From NCBI RefSeq assembly GCF_003967515.1, contig NZ_BIFQ01000001.1, positions 3,720,001 to 3,784,000 of the forward strand: a stretch of 64,000 bases of DNA. The letters are read 5' to 3'. The notes beneath the pieces were generated by a model. The model was not told the origin of the DNA. It worked only from the letters and a program-made list of their open reading frames with translations, and searched no databases. This document shows, one piece after another, positions 19,192 to 26,308 of this stretch. Source of the DNA: Dictyobacter aurantiacus (GTDB lineage Bacteria > Chloroflexota > Ktedonobacteria > Ktedonobacterales > Ktedonobacteraceae). The position numbers and the translations under genes are program-made. Within the stretch, counting starts at the first letter, position 1. Every line of letters starts with the position of its first letter.

Positions 19192-19259
19192 ATGTTCTAC
19201 AGCTTTCTACAATCTTTGGGTGAATACATCCAGGCCATGTTTGTGTTATCAGAGGCTCT

Positions 19260-19484
19260 TTACCTGCAGGAGCCATCATAGAAACCAGGGTTGATCGTGC
19301 GGAACCATTCCAGGTCACTGTCGGCGATCTCGGTGTAGCCGTCGCCGTCATTGCTCCAGATCACCGCGTACTCTTCACCGCCGATGAGAGCAGTACCCCA
19401 CTGCTCATCATCGGTGTCCCACCGGACCTGTTCTGCTTCAACCCATATCGAACCCTCGACATGGACCCGCCGCACATCGCTCAT
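19260..19484 (-). CDS. small hypothetical protein
   Basis: 74 residues from the ATG at 19484, whose ATGA overlaps the stop of the upstream gene, implying translational coupling. A longer frame exists upstream but overlaps that gene. The sequence MSDVRRVHVEGSIWVEAEQVRWDT...YAVIWSNDGDGYTEIADSDLEWF looks like a small beta-rich domain. No family recognised. Confidence 0.6.
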   Translation of the reverse strand: MSDVRRVHVEGSIWVEAEQVRWDTDDEQWGTALIGGEEYAVIWSNDGDGYTEIADSDLEWFRTINPGFYDGSCR

Positions 19485-19777
19485 GCAGTACCCCCTAACC
19501 AGGTCTCCTGTCCCTGTCCAATCACGCCCACGTTGCATGCCAGCTCATACTGGAATGCTGGCCATAGGAGTGCAAATTGACTGTGTAGCATACTGCCATA
19601 GATCGTGTGGAACCGAGCAACTGGTGCAAAAGGATCGCGAGCCAGGCCGATAGAAAACGCGTCCCAGGCTTGTTCAATTGTTGCCTCAAAAAGGTTGACA
19701 CCCTGGAGCCTCAAGACAGCACACGCAAGTGTCAGAACGGCTTGCACATACTGCTGTTGTGTCATGTGTTCATCCAC
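19481..19777 (-). CDS. small hypothetical protein
   Basis: 98 residues from a GTG start behind a strong AAGGAGG site. Mostly helical and rich in Ala, Gln and Leu (QQYVQAVLTLACAVLRLQGVNLFEATIEQAW). No family recognised. Part of the minus-strand small-gene operon of the island; overlaps the next gene by 4 bp. Confidence 0.6.
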   Translation of the reverse strand: MDEHMTQQQYVQAVLTLACAVLRLQGVNLFEATIEQAWDAFSIGLARDPFAPVARFHTIYGSMLHSQFALLWPAFQYELACNVGVIGQGQETWLGGTA

Positions 19778-19789
19778 GTTGCCGCCTCC

Positions 19790-20038
19790 TTATCTCTGCC
19801 TTCTCAGGCCCGCATCGAAGGCTTCAATCACCACTTTGGCCGTCTCAAGAGCCACGACCAAGCCATAGCGATGGTACAAATCAATCACCTGTTTCTCCAC
19901 AAACCAGGGAACCTGTGTATGCGAGAAGCAGAGCTTGAGTGTCTGCAGGGCAACCCGGTTGTGTTCCTGCTTCTCTGCTTCAGGGTCGGTGAGATGTGTC
20001 ACTTCCGCGTTGTGAATAATGGAAATGTCATCGTTCAT
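19790..20038 (-). CDS. small hypothetical protein
   Basis: 82 residues from the ATG at 20038 (MNDDISIIHNAEV), preferred to the upstream in-frame start because GGAAAGGG precedes it. Helical, charged; contains LKLCFSHTQVPWFVEKQVIDLYHRYGLVVALETAKVVIEAF. No family recognised. Ends 12 bp before the next gene's GTG, so co-transcribed. Confidence 0.55.
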   Translation of the reverse strand: MNDDISIIHNAEVTHLTDPEAEKQEHNRVALQTLKLCFSHTQVPWFVEKQVIDLYHRYGLVVALETAKVVIEAFDAGLRRQR

Positions 20039-20130
20039 AGGTGTTTCCCTTTCCGGTATCATCGTGTGTGATACCCATCAGCGTTTTATACTTGTGTGAT
20101 TTATCCTTATTAGGGTCAAGTAAAGCCCCT

Positions 20131-20176
20131 CCGCTTTGCGCATGTTGGGGGCCCCTGCCCCCACCGCGCAAAGCTC
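20131..20176. repeat. nested GC-rich hairpin in a 260-bp gene gap
   Basis: GCTTTGCG (20133-20140) pairs with CGCAAAGC (20167-20174), with an inner GGGGGC/GCCCCC hairpin. It lies in the 20039-20298 gap, where no gene is supported. It could attenuate the operon or belong to a replication origin. A shorter palindrome GGTATCA..TGATACC at 20055-20075 lies next to the downstream gene's start. Confidence 0.5.
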
Positions 20177-20298
20177 CGGAGGGACGAGGCCGGACGGCAC
20201 CCGGGCCGAACAGCCAGGGGCGAGGGTGTCAGGCAGCGAGCGTGGGCTAGAGATGTGGGGTCGTCGCTGGCCAGCTTGGTCGCCGTGAGCGAGCCTGG

Positions 20299-20544
20299 TC
20301 AACGAGCAGCGCTCCATTCCTGATCCCAATCCACTCGCTCCAGAGTTCCAGATGCCAACTGACCCGACGGCGAGCACTCATACAATTCGATGTAGGCAAT
20401 CGTCGGCTGCAGCACCAGAATCTGTTGTGCCAGGCGACGCGCCCCAGGAACATCGCGGTGCGTTGTTGTGCCATTGCGCAACTGGCCATCCGCGCTATAC
20501 ATCAGCAAGGCATGTTTGGCCTCATGTGGACCATGACCACTCAT
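20299..20544 (-). CDS. small hypothetical protein coupled to primase gene
   Basis: 81 residues. Its ATG overlaps the primase-like gene's TGA as ATGA (20541-20544), a strong sign of coupled translation. The central part HALLMYSADGQLRNGTTTHRDVPGARRLAQQILVLQPTIAYIELYE reads as a compact alpha/beta domain. No family recognised. Confidence 0.6.
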   Translation of the reverse strand: MSGHGPHEAKHALLMYSADGQLRNGTTTHRDVPGARRLAQQILVLQPTIAYIELYECSPSGQLASGTLERVDWDQEWSAAR

Positions 20545-21500
20545 TCGAGCCTCCCTTCTTGTAACCGTTGCCAGGCCTCGTGTACCGAAAGCCCATAGTA
20601 TTCGCAGAAAAAATCAAACAGGTTCCCAGCGCGCCTCCAGGTGTAGCAGTACCAATGCGGATCATGGCCACCGAAGACTTGAAAGCTGGGACGACGATCG
20701 CCGTGGCGGTGATGACCTTGAAAGGGACAAGAGCCCAGCCCGCGATGATCCAGCGACACATAGCGGCCAATGACCTGCCGAATGTCTTGTGATTGGCACC
20801 AGGCACGAATAGCACCACGACCAGGCGGGACCAGCACCGGTTCAACTGGAGTCATCACCGGCTCAGGGTGTGCAGGCTGCAGGTGAACATGAGCAGAGAC
20901 CGCAGCCCGAGAGAGGGAGTGCGCGACCCACTGACAACAATCCTGTTGAGTAGTAGCAACGGGGACCAGCTGGCCAGTCGCCGGATCGCTTGTCAGGAAG
21001 GGATACCAGCGCCCGGTCTGGCGATGGATACCCAGCGGTAGACGGATCAATGAGCCGGGACCGCTGCGCAGCTGATCCTGTTTGGGGTAAAGCTCACATC
21101 CCAGTTGTAGGGCATAGGGCACGAGCCAGGCGCGCACCCGATCGGCCGCAGTCGGCTCAACCAGGTGCACCCAGAGATGGCCAGCGCGCCGACTCATCTC
21201 TAGCAGTGTTCGTACACCTTCGTGTTGCTCCAATTCTGCGGCCAGCTGGGCGAGTCGAACCAGGCCGCCGGGTTGATCATCATCAAAGACGGCGAAGCTG
21301 CAGGTGTTGTCAGGTGTTAGGAGATACGTGCCAAGGGTGACATAGCCAGCGAGATGCGCCTCCAGGTGCTGGAGTGACAGCGGTTCATGCACCCGGCGAT
21401 AGGACCCATCCGACTGTTGCACCGCGTAGGAGTCCCAGCAATGCACAAACACCGACGCATAGAGCGCAGCCAGGTCAGTCAGTTCGGTTGGATGCATCAT
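20541..21500 (-). CDS. primase-like protein: AEP/TOTE-type N-terminal region plus CHC2-like zinc finger
   Basis: About 319 residues, starting at the tandem ATGATG (21500/21497) behind GGAAGGAG. The N-terminal 200 residues resemble archaeo-eukaryotic primase-type domains of TOTE conflict systems: FAVFDDDQPGG supplies a D-D-D cluster, followed by MSRRAGHLWVHLVEP and SLIRLPLGIHRQTGRWYPF. The C-terminal 80 residues look like a CHC2 zinc domain (CPFQGHHRHGDRRPSFQVF..HWYCYTW..GNLFDFFCEYYGLS), with the second ligand set partly degraded. Likely primes lagging-strand synthesis for the Rep-driven element. Confidence 0.75.
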   Translation of the reverse strand: MMHPTELTDLAALYASVFVHCWDSYAVQQSDGSYRRVHEPLSLQHLEAHLAGYVTLGTYLLTPDNTCSFAVFDDDQPGGLVRLAQLAAELEQHEGVRTLLEMSRRAGHLWVHLVEPTAADRVRAWLVPYALQLGCELYPKQDQLRSGPGSLIRLPLGIHRQTGRWYPFLTSDPATGQLVPVATTQQDCCQWVAHSLSRAAVSAHVHLQPAHPEPVMTPVEPVLVPPGRGAIRAWCQSQDIRQVIGRYVSLDHRGLGSCPFQGHHRHGDRRPSFQVFGGHDPHWYCYTWRRAGNLFDFFCEYYGLSVHEAWQRLQEGRLE

Positions 21501-21909
21501 GCACTCCTTCCAGACAGCGCTGATAAATGCGCTCAACCACCACTTTGCGATGACAGCGCAGATAGTCTTTGCAGGCACAGAGCACGAGCAGGTGATACCC
21601 CTGCTGCAGGAGTGACGCCGCCCAGGGGACCACTGCATCAGGATCAGCTAGTTCAATGGGCCGACGCGGATACTGATAATTCACATTGCCGAAGCGTGGC
21701 TCGTGAATATAGCGAGTCCCCCAGCGCGCTTCTAAGGCCCGTCTATTCCAGGCGGGAAACCAGCGCGATCTGGCCCGCAGCCGTACATCCAGCAGGAGTG
21801 CCTGCGGATAGGAATACATCAACGAGAGCACCAGGTTCTCACTACCAGGCGCAGCGTAGCCAATCGGATAGAGAAACGTCCCAGCTGGCGTGGCAAGGAC
21901 ATCAGACAT
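21475..21909 (-). CDS. DUF488-like protein
   Basis: 144 residues from the ATG at 21909, preceded by GGAGG. Family features: GYAAPGS, LLDVRLRARSRWFPAWNR and VLCACKDYLRCHRKVVVERI near the C-terminus. DUF488 proteins are often found on mobile elements; biochemical role unknown. Overlaps the primase-like gene start by about 25 bp, so coupled. Confidence 0.75.
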   Translation of the reverse strand: MSDVLATPAGTFLYPIGYAAPGSENLVLSLMYSYPQALLLDVRLRARSRWFPAWNRRALEARWGTRYIHEPRFGNVNYQYPRRPIELADPDAVVPWAASLLQQGYHLLVLCACKDYLRCHRKVVVERIYQRCLEGVHDASNRTD

Positions 21910-21987
21910 AGAGCAACCTCCATTCATCAAAAAAGAAGGACTACCCGTTGCGCCATTGCATCAGGTATCCTCAGGTAGCAATCAGGA

Positions 21988-22125
21988 TTATGCATGTGAT
22001 CGATGATAGTGCTTCCACTGGTCTGCGGTGCGAAAGTCTACCTCGTAGCCTTGATCTAGAGCTTCACGCACCAGTGCGGACTCGCGACGATTGCGCCGTT
22101 TCCCTGAGGGATCGACGCGCACCAT
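21988..22125 (-). CDS. very small basic protein (45 aa)
   Basis: Reading on the minus strand from ATG at 22125 gives MVRVDPSGKRRNRRESALVR..., 45 residues, with an arginine-rich N-terminus and a C-terminus rich in His and Tyr. It lies 11 bp after the membrane protein gene. There is no clear ribosome-binding site, so translation is uncertain. The pattern NRRESALVREALDQGYEVDF resembles a small DNA- or RNA-binding helix, but no family is recognised. Confidence 0.4.
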   Translation of the reverse strand: MVRVDPSGKRRNRRESALVREALDQGYEVDFRTADQWKHYHRSHA

Positions 22126-22136
22126 TTCAGGAGGCA

Positions 22137-22946
22137 CTACCGTTGATAAGGACCCACCGGCCCAGGCATCGCCATCGTTTGTTGTTCCGGCTGTGGCACT
22201 CCCTGCGACCGGTTCAGGCCGAAAAAAGGGGCTTGCCCCTGTGCAGTGTTCCCCGGTGGGGTCATGCTCGGATAGGCACTCTGCGGTTGTGAACTGGTAC
22301 CGGCCAGCGGACCACGATAGCCATGGGTCGGTGCCAGTGGATTAGCAGTTGCCAGCCCACCGGGAGCACCGTTGAAGGGCGCGGCCGCAGGAACGGGAGC
22401 CTGTTTGGCTTTCTTATCGGCCTTAGGCGCAGGAGCTGGTTTTTCCCCGACCTTTTCCCGATCCAGGTCCATATCGAACCAGGCCAGGGCAATCGTGAAA
22501 AAAGGCACAATGGGCAGCAGCAGATAGCAGAGAAAGGTGAGAAAGCCATGCATCCCACCTTGAAAGGCCGTCAGCCAATTAATATGGCTAATACTCACTG
22601 CCGCTTGTGCGAAACAGGCCCCGACCTCGACCAGTTCAAACACAGCCACGATAAACACCACCACGCCCAGCGGTTCTTTGTGCTGCAGACGATGGGAGAG
22701 GCCGCGGCTAATGATAAAGCCCAGGCCTGCGAACCCGACCGCCATCAGTAAAGTGACCATCCACTGGTATTGATCCAGCCAGTTGAGCGCCGAGGAGAAA
22801 AACCACCAGATGGCGTGAGCGGTGACAACGGAAAACACCAGGGAGAAAAAGCGCACGGCCCAATGTTCGACTTTCCGCACCCAACTCCCCCCACGCGTTT
22901 TGGGGGGAGCAAAGGTTTGGACGCGTGCTTGCATTGGTACTTGCAT
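22137..22946 (-). CDS. four-TM membrane protein with Pro/Ala-rich tail
   Basis: 269 residues behind a GGAGG site. Four likely transmembrane helices lie between about 28 and 170. A cytoplasmic tail rich in Pro, Ala, Gly and Gln follows (about 180-269), beginning KPAPAPKADKKAKQAPV. No family recognised. In plasmid-like elements such proteins may anchor replication or transfer components at the membrane; that is speculation. Confidence 0.7.
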   Translation of the reverse strand: MQVPMQARVQTFAPPKTRGGSWVRKVEHWAVRFFSLVFSVVTAHAIWWFFSSALNWLDQYQWMVTLLMAVGFAGLGFIISRGLSHRLQHKEPLGVVVFIVAVFELVEVGACFAQAAVSISHINWLTAFQGGMHGFLTFLCYLLLPIVPFFTIALAWFDMDLDREKVGEKPAPAPKADKKAKQAPVPAAAPFNGAPGGLATANPLAPTHGYRGPLAGTSSQPQSAYPSMTPPGNTAQGQAPFFGLNRSQGVPQPEQQTMAMPGPVGPYQR

Positions 22947-22968
22947 GAACGACCTCCTTTATCAACAA

Positions 22969-23319
22969 CTAAGCAGTCTGACCAGCACCCTGGATCGAGA
23001 CAACCGGAAAGGTGACAAAGCCTTTCGCCCGCGGTTTCCCCACCATCAGCATGACCCGCTGTCCCTCCAGGGCTTTGGCGGCCGCCTCCACTTGCGCGGC
23101 AATCTGATCTCGCTCAGCCTCGGGAGCTTTCAGCTTGCGTGCCTGGCGAAGATCTTCCAGGCCAAAGCCCTCATTGAAGGAGCACTGGTGGGTATCGCTG
23201 GTATCCAGGTCCGTGACCGTCATCTGCAGAATGTAGCCAGGATCAGGAGCACCAGTCTTGGGATCAAAGGCTGCAAATTTCTTGACTTCAACTTTGGTTA
23301 CTTGAGCATCCATACGCAT
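22969..23319 (-). CDS. hypothetical protein
   Basis: 116 residues from the ATG at 23319 (MRMDAQVTKVEVKKF), with AAGGAGA upstream; the longer upstream frame overlaps the HNH gene and is rejected. A beta-rich first half (VTKVEVKKFAAFDPKTGAPDPGYILQMTVTDLDTSD) is followed by a helical stretch. No family recognised. Operon member. Confidence 0.65.
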   Translation of the reverse strand: MRMDAQVTKVEVKKFAAFDPKTGAPDPGYILQMTVTDLDTSDTHQCSFNEGFGLEDLRQARKLKAPEAERDQIAAQVEAAAKALEGQRVMLMVGKPRAKGFVTFPVVSIQGAGQTA

Positions 23320-23389
23320 GGAATCACTCTCCTTTTCTGTGTTCTGTTCAACAGCAGTTTGCATAAAAAGATGACTGGTTATTCCAGTG

Positions 23390-23419
23390 GCAAGCAGGAG
23401 ATTATATATTCCTGCTTGC
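23390..23419. terminator. hairpin between HNH and downstream gene
   Basis: GCAAGCAGGA (23390-23399) pairs with TCCTGCTTGC (23410-23419) around an AT loop. There is no T run, so it may be an attenuator or mRNA processing site within the operon rather than a full terminator. Confidence 0.45.
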
Positions 23420-23425
23420 GTGACA

Positions 23426-23776
23426 TCATTGGCATGTCCAATGATCAGGTGAGGCCGTTTCAATCGGTTGAGCCGCCTCAATCCACAACCGATGACGGAT
23501 ATGTTCCAGTTCAAGCCAGCGTTGTCGTTCCTGCCAGGAGTAGTCATAGCGACCGTGACAGGAAGGGCAGAGCGCGGCCAGCCGAGGATCAGGGTTCCAG
23601 GGATCGTGATCCAGATGGGCCGCCGCCAGGATGACGGTATAGACCACACCGGTTCGTTCCGAGACCGCTAGGCTCCCATGGGCAATCCCGCAATGTTCAC
23701 AGCACCAGCCCGCACGTTCCTTGCATGCCAGGGCCAGCTCGTCCCAGTTGTCGGGATACATCCAACGGTTTTTCAT
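23426..23776 (-). CDS. HNH-type endonuclease-like protein
   Basis: 116 residues from the ATG at 23776 (MKNRWMYPDNWDELALACKER). Zinc-binding pairs CCEHCG and LCPSCHGRYD frame the HNH core AAHLDHDPWNPDPRLAALCPSCH, as in McrA-type HNH nucleases. Small HNH proteins on mobile elements may cut DNA during packaging, transfer or competition. No strong ribosome-binding site. The first His of the motif appears as AHLDH. Confidence 0.75.
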   Translation of the reverse strand: MKNRWMYPDNWDELALACKERAGWCCEHCGIAHGSLAVSERTGVVYTVILAAAHLDHDPWNPDPRLAALCPSCHGRYDYSWQERQRWLELEHIRHRLWIEAAQPIETASPDHWTCQ

Positions 23777-23783
23777 GCCCGCG

Positions 23784-24116
23784 CTAGCGAACAACCGAAG
23801 GGAGCGGTGCCATGCTTTGCCGCCGCAGCGCGACCAGATCCATCTGCAGATCGTCATAGACATCATTGGCCAGGCGTTCCAGGCATGCTTCGAGCGTTTT
23901 TCCGCGCACACCAGTGGGTTGAGCATGAATGAACCCCGCTTGTGAGGTATAGGGATTGATCCAGACCACAATGTCCGACTCATCCACCGCCGCCATTGGG
24001 GTTTGAGTAGTCCACTCCTTAATCAGGGAGTAGTACCAGACGATGCGGTCAGGATGCTCAACATGGAACGTAAAACAGGCGGCTTGCACATCAGAAAGAT
24101 TGAAAATCATACGCAA
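23784..24116 (-). CDS. hypothetical protein
   Basis: 110 residues behind AGGAGTTGC. Alpha/beta composition (MRMIFNLSDVQAACFTFHVEH..ESDIVVWINPYTSQAGFIH). No family recognised. The 171 bp upstream contain one copy of a leader repeat shared with 25494-25518. Confidence 0.6.
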   Translation of the reverse strand: MRMIFNLSDVQAACFTFHVEHPDRIVWYYSLIKEWTTQTPMAAVDESDIVVWINPYTSQAGFIHAQPTGVRGKTLEACLERLANDVYDDLQMDLVALRRQSMAPLPSVVR

Positions 24117-24199
24117 CTCCTCTCAGGGTGTAAAAGCACAACAAAAACGACTAGAAGAGAACCTTGACAGCCCGAGGAGCCAATGAGACAATACCCATT

Positions 24200-24224
24200 G
24201 AGAACCTCGCAACGCCGAACGAAC
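24200..24224 (-). repeat. conserved leader element, copy 1
   Basis: A 25-bp segment (GAGAACCTCGCA-Y-GCCGAACGAAC on the plus strand, with one varying base) recurs at 25494-25518. Both copies lie in leaders of minus-strand operon genes and are next to a hairpin containing ACCGCTAC. Candidate regulatory element or shared promoter. Confidence 0.6.
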
Positions 24225-24287
24225 GCTGTTTGTGTTCTCTTAGCTGGTCAGCACCGCTACATGCTGGCCAGCAACCCACAACATCAA

Positions 24288-24548
24288 TTAGATTGAGCGC
24301 CCAGGCGAATAGGTGAGACCCGACTTCGTCAAGCGCACCGCAAAGAACCAGGTGGCGCGGTTCTGCATCTCCGCCAATGTGGCACAGACCAGGTCAGCAG
24401 AAACAACACCATGGTGTTTCATGACCTGTTGAATGGCGAACAGGGACGTGAGTGCCACCACCTCTTCAGTCAGGTCAGGAGCCACAGACACGGCATTCTC
24501 TGACAACCAGACATGGATTCGAAACACCTTCGCATGAAGCCCTACCAT
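24288..24548 (-). CDS. small hypothetical protein
   Basis: 86 residues; ATG overlaps or abuts the upstream stop (24542-24548), indicating coupling. Helix-rich: ENAVSVAPDLTEEVVALTSLFAIQQVMKHHGVVSADLVCATLAEM. No family recognised. Confidence 0.6.
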   Translation of the reverse strand: MVGLHAKVFRIHVWLSENAVSVAPDLTEEVVALTSLFAIQQVMKHHGVVSADLVCATLAEMQNRATWFFAVRLTKSGLTYSPGRSI

Positions 24549-25027
24549 GTGGTATTTCCCTGCTGTTGTGCCGCCAGGTAGCTACTGGTATCCTTGGGAA
24601 TATCCCAACCATAGGCAGAACAGAGTTCCATCACACACTCAGCTGCTTGTTGCTGCAGGCCCTTCAATAGGTGAAATTGTTCACGAGCATCCTGCTCAAG
24701 GTGCCGCAGTTGGGCATGTGGCGACTTCGGATATCCAGTGAATAGCTCTACCGCTTTCACCCAGCAGTCCGCCCCTGTTCCCAGCGCCTGTACCAGGAAA
24801 TCCAGGGAGACCACGACCCACTTTGCATCCATAGGCTTGCGCACAAGCTCGTCATATTGATCAAATGCGAATGCTTCATACCACAGCGCCAAAAGTGCAG
24901 TAGATGCCAGTTCCAATTCGGGCAAGGAAGAAAAATGTCCCGTTGCCCAGGCCCACATCTGGATACGCTGTGGGGAAACGCGTTCTATCTCGAAAGACAG
25001 TCCCCGTTCTTGCAACACCTGTATCAT
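24542..25027 (-). CDS. hypothetical protein
   Basis: 161 residues, helical, Trp- and Leu-rich (IQMWAWATGHFSSLPELELASTALLALWYEAFAF). GGAG lies seven bases before the ATG. No family recognised. Middle gene of the coupled small-gene string. Confidence 0.65.
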   Translation of the reverse strand: MIQVLQERGLSFEIERVSPQRIQMWAWATGHFSSLPELELASTALLALWYEAFAFDQYDELVRKPMDAKWVVVSLDFLVQALGTGADCWVKAVELFTGYPKSPHAQLRHLEQDAREQFHLLKGLQQQAAECVMELCSAYGWDIPKDTSSYLAAQQQGNTTW

Positions 25028-25081
25028 GAGAAAATCTCCAGTAGAACAATGATCAGCTCCGCGGCAGCAGCAAAGGCACGC

Positions 25082-25354
25082 TTATTCGGGATCTGGGACA
25101 GATTCAGCAACGCCATGCGTAAGCGGTTGCCTGTAGAACCAGACCGGACCGCGTTTGATGCCGCGAAGATGATAGACACGATAGACAATCGAATGATCCA
25201 CAGCCCTAGCAGCTGCATGCTCAACTTGTGTATATCCATAGGTATGCATCAGCTGAACAATAGCCGAAAACGCGTTGTCCGCTTCCAGGCACCCGACCTG
25301 GTCAGGGAACAGTGATGGCCAGCGCCACCAGAGCGCAACATCAAACCGTCGCAC
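25082..25354 (-). CDS. hypothetical protein
   Basis: 90 residues from a GTG placed two bases after the stop of the 36-residue membrane peptide, so probably coupled to it. Contains ADNAFSAIVQLMHTYGYTQVEHAAARAVDHSIVYRVYHLRGIKRGPVWFY. No family recognised. A competing overlapping frame (25024-25239) is weaker, although a 30-residue hydrophobic piece of it (from 25116) ends in an ATGA overlap with the next gene. Confidence 0.55.
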   Translation of the reverse strand: MRRFDVALWWRWPSLFPDQVGCLEADNAFSAIVQLMHTYGYTQVEHAAARAVDHSIVYRVYHLRGIKRGPVWFYRQPLTHGVAESVPDPE

Positions 25355-25356
25355 AA

Positions 25357-25467
25357 CTACGCGATCCCGCGAACGAAATCCAGCAGGTAGGTAAATCCGC
25401 CCGTGGCCGCGAGCAGCAAGAGCAGTACCAGTGCGATCAGGAGTAACAGCACTTCTTTTTTACCCAT
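25357..25467 (-). CDS. 36-residue single-TM peptide
   Basis: Minus-strand ATG at 25467 gives MGKKEVLLLLIALVLLLLLAATGGFTYLLDFVRGIA. It has a basic N-terminus, one transmembrane helix and a short tail. It sits immediately before a coupled gene. Small membrane peptides like this occur as holin-like, toxin or transfer accessory proteins; which applies is unknown. Confidence 0.6.
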   Translation of the reverse strand: MGKKEVLLLLIALVLLLLLAATGGFTYLLDFVRGIA

Positions 25468-25493
25468 AGACAACCTCATATTTTCCGCGAGGA

Positions 25494-25518
25494 GAGAACC
25501 TCGCAATGCCGAACGAAC
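25494..25518 (-). repeat. conserved leader element, copy 2
   Basis: One mismatch to 24200-24224. On the minus strand it lies about 27-50 bases before the ATG at 25467, next to GCGAGG..CCTCGC pairing, and follows a hairpin with AGCGGTGGTAGCGCT. Confidence 0.6.
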
Positions 25519-25565
25519 TATGTGAGATAGGCAGCGCTACCACCGCTACTTGATAGCGCCGCACC

Positions 25566-25724
25566 TTACGGAATACTGATATGACCAATCCACACCATGG
25601 CGCATGTGATCGCTACGACGGAGAGCATCAGCACCCCGATCATGCGCAGACGATACACACCAAGCGCGAGCACAACGCCGAGCACCAGCAAAATGCCGAA
25701 CATGACCATCAAGATGTTATGCAT
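25566..25724 (-). CDS. 52-residue membrane protein
   Basis: Minus-strand ATG at 25724 behind AAGGAG gives MHNILMVMFGILLVLGVVLALG... then a second hydrophobic segment. Two transmembrane helices joined by a short basic turn (VYRLRM). Function unknown; member of the island operon. Confidence 0.65.
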   Translation of the reverse strand: MHNILMVMFGILLVLGVVLALGVYRLRMIGVLMLSVVAITCAMVWIGHISIP

Positions 25725-25802
25725 GAACCAACTCCTTTTCGCCTGTTACCAGGCATAATCTAAACATTTGAAATGTCAACTGGACTGTAACGACCATCCT
25801 AA

Positions 25803-26012
25803 TTACATGAGAGCCTGCAGCCAGCGGCTGAAATCAGACACTGAAACCTGAGTGTCAGACTCTTCAACATATGGATGGAAGATCAATGTTTGCTTGGCTG
25901 ATCGTTTGTCGAACGCGCCGTAAATGAACGCAAGAACAGCTTCGACATCTGCTTTCGACATGCCAGCTGGTAAAGTACCGAGACGCTCTACGAGGGACTG
26001 TCTTTTTGTCAT
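25803..26012 (-). CDS. small hypothetical protein, first gene of minus-strand operon
   Basis: 69 residues from the ATG at 26012 (MTKRQSLVERLGTLP), chosen for the GGGAGGAG site just upstream; an in-frame start further upstream lacks one. KADVEAVLAFIYGAFDKRSAKQTLIFHPYVEESD suggests a small helical regulator. Divergent from the XRE/TPR gene and so possibly controlled with it. Confidence 0.6.
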   Translation of the reverse strand: MTKRQSLVERLGTLPAGMSKADVEAVLAFIYGAFDKRSAKQTLIFHPYVEESDTQVSVSDFSRWLQALM

Positions 26013-26193
26013 TCTCAACTCCTCCCTAAAAGCTAAAAATGCCAGATGTAACGCGCCAACCGTGTATAACCTTTGCTCTGAAGCCAACTAAAAAACATAT
26101 TCACTTCGGCTGGCTGCTGTTAACTTCACTGCATTGCTGCAGCTCACGATGGCAATAATACATGGCAGGAACGTACACGAAACTGCAGAAAAA

Positions 26194-26206
26194 TCTCATA
26201 GTGAGA
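26194..26206. promoter_or_regulatory. candidate operator between divergent transcription units
   Basis: TCTCATAGTGAGA is a perfect 5-bp inverted repeat around TAG, in the 296-bp gap between the operon start and the XRE/TPR regulator gene. It is a plausible binding site for that regulator. A second symmetric patch CTATAGTAGACTATA lies near 26248. Confidence 0.4.
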
Positions 26207-26308
26207 AAAAATCGCACAATGGGTAAAATCGGGTTGTTATGGATGGAGGGCTATAGTAGACTATAAATAGTTAATGGCTAGTGAGCGAGACCTGAAAGCA
26301 AGGAAGTA

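Noticed and set aside
25024..25239. 71-codon frame overlapping the 90-residue gene
   Set aside because: It almost fully overlaps a better frame. Only its last 30 codons, with an ATGA junction, might be real.
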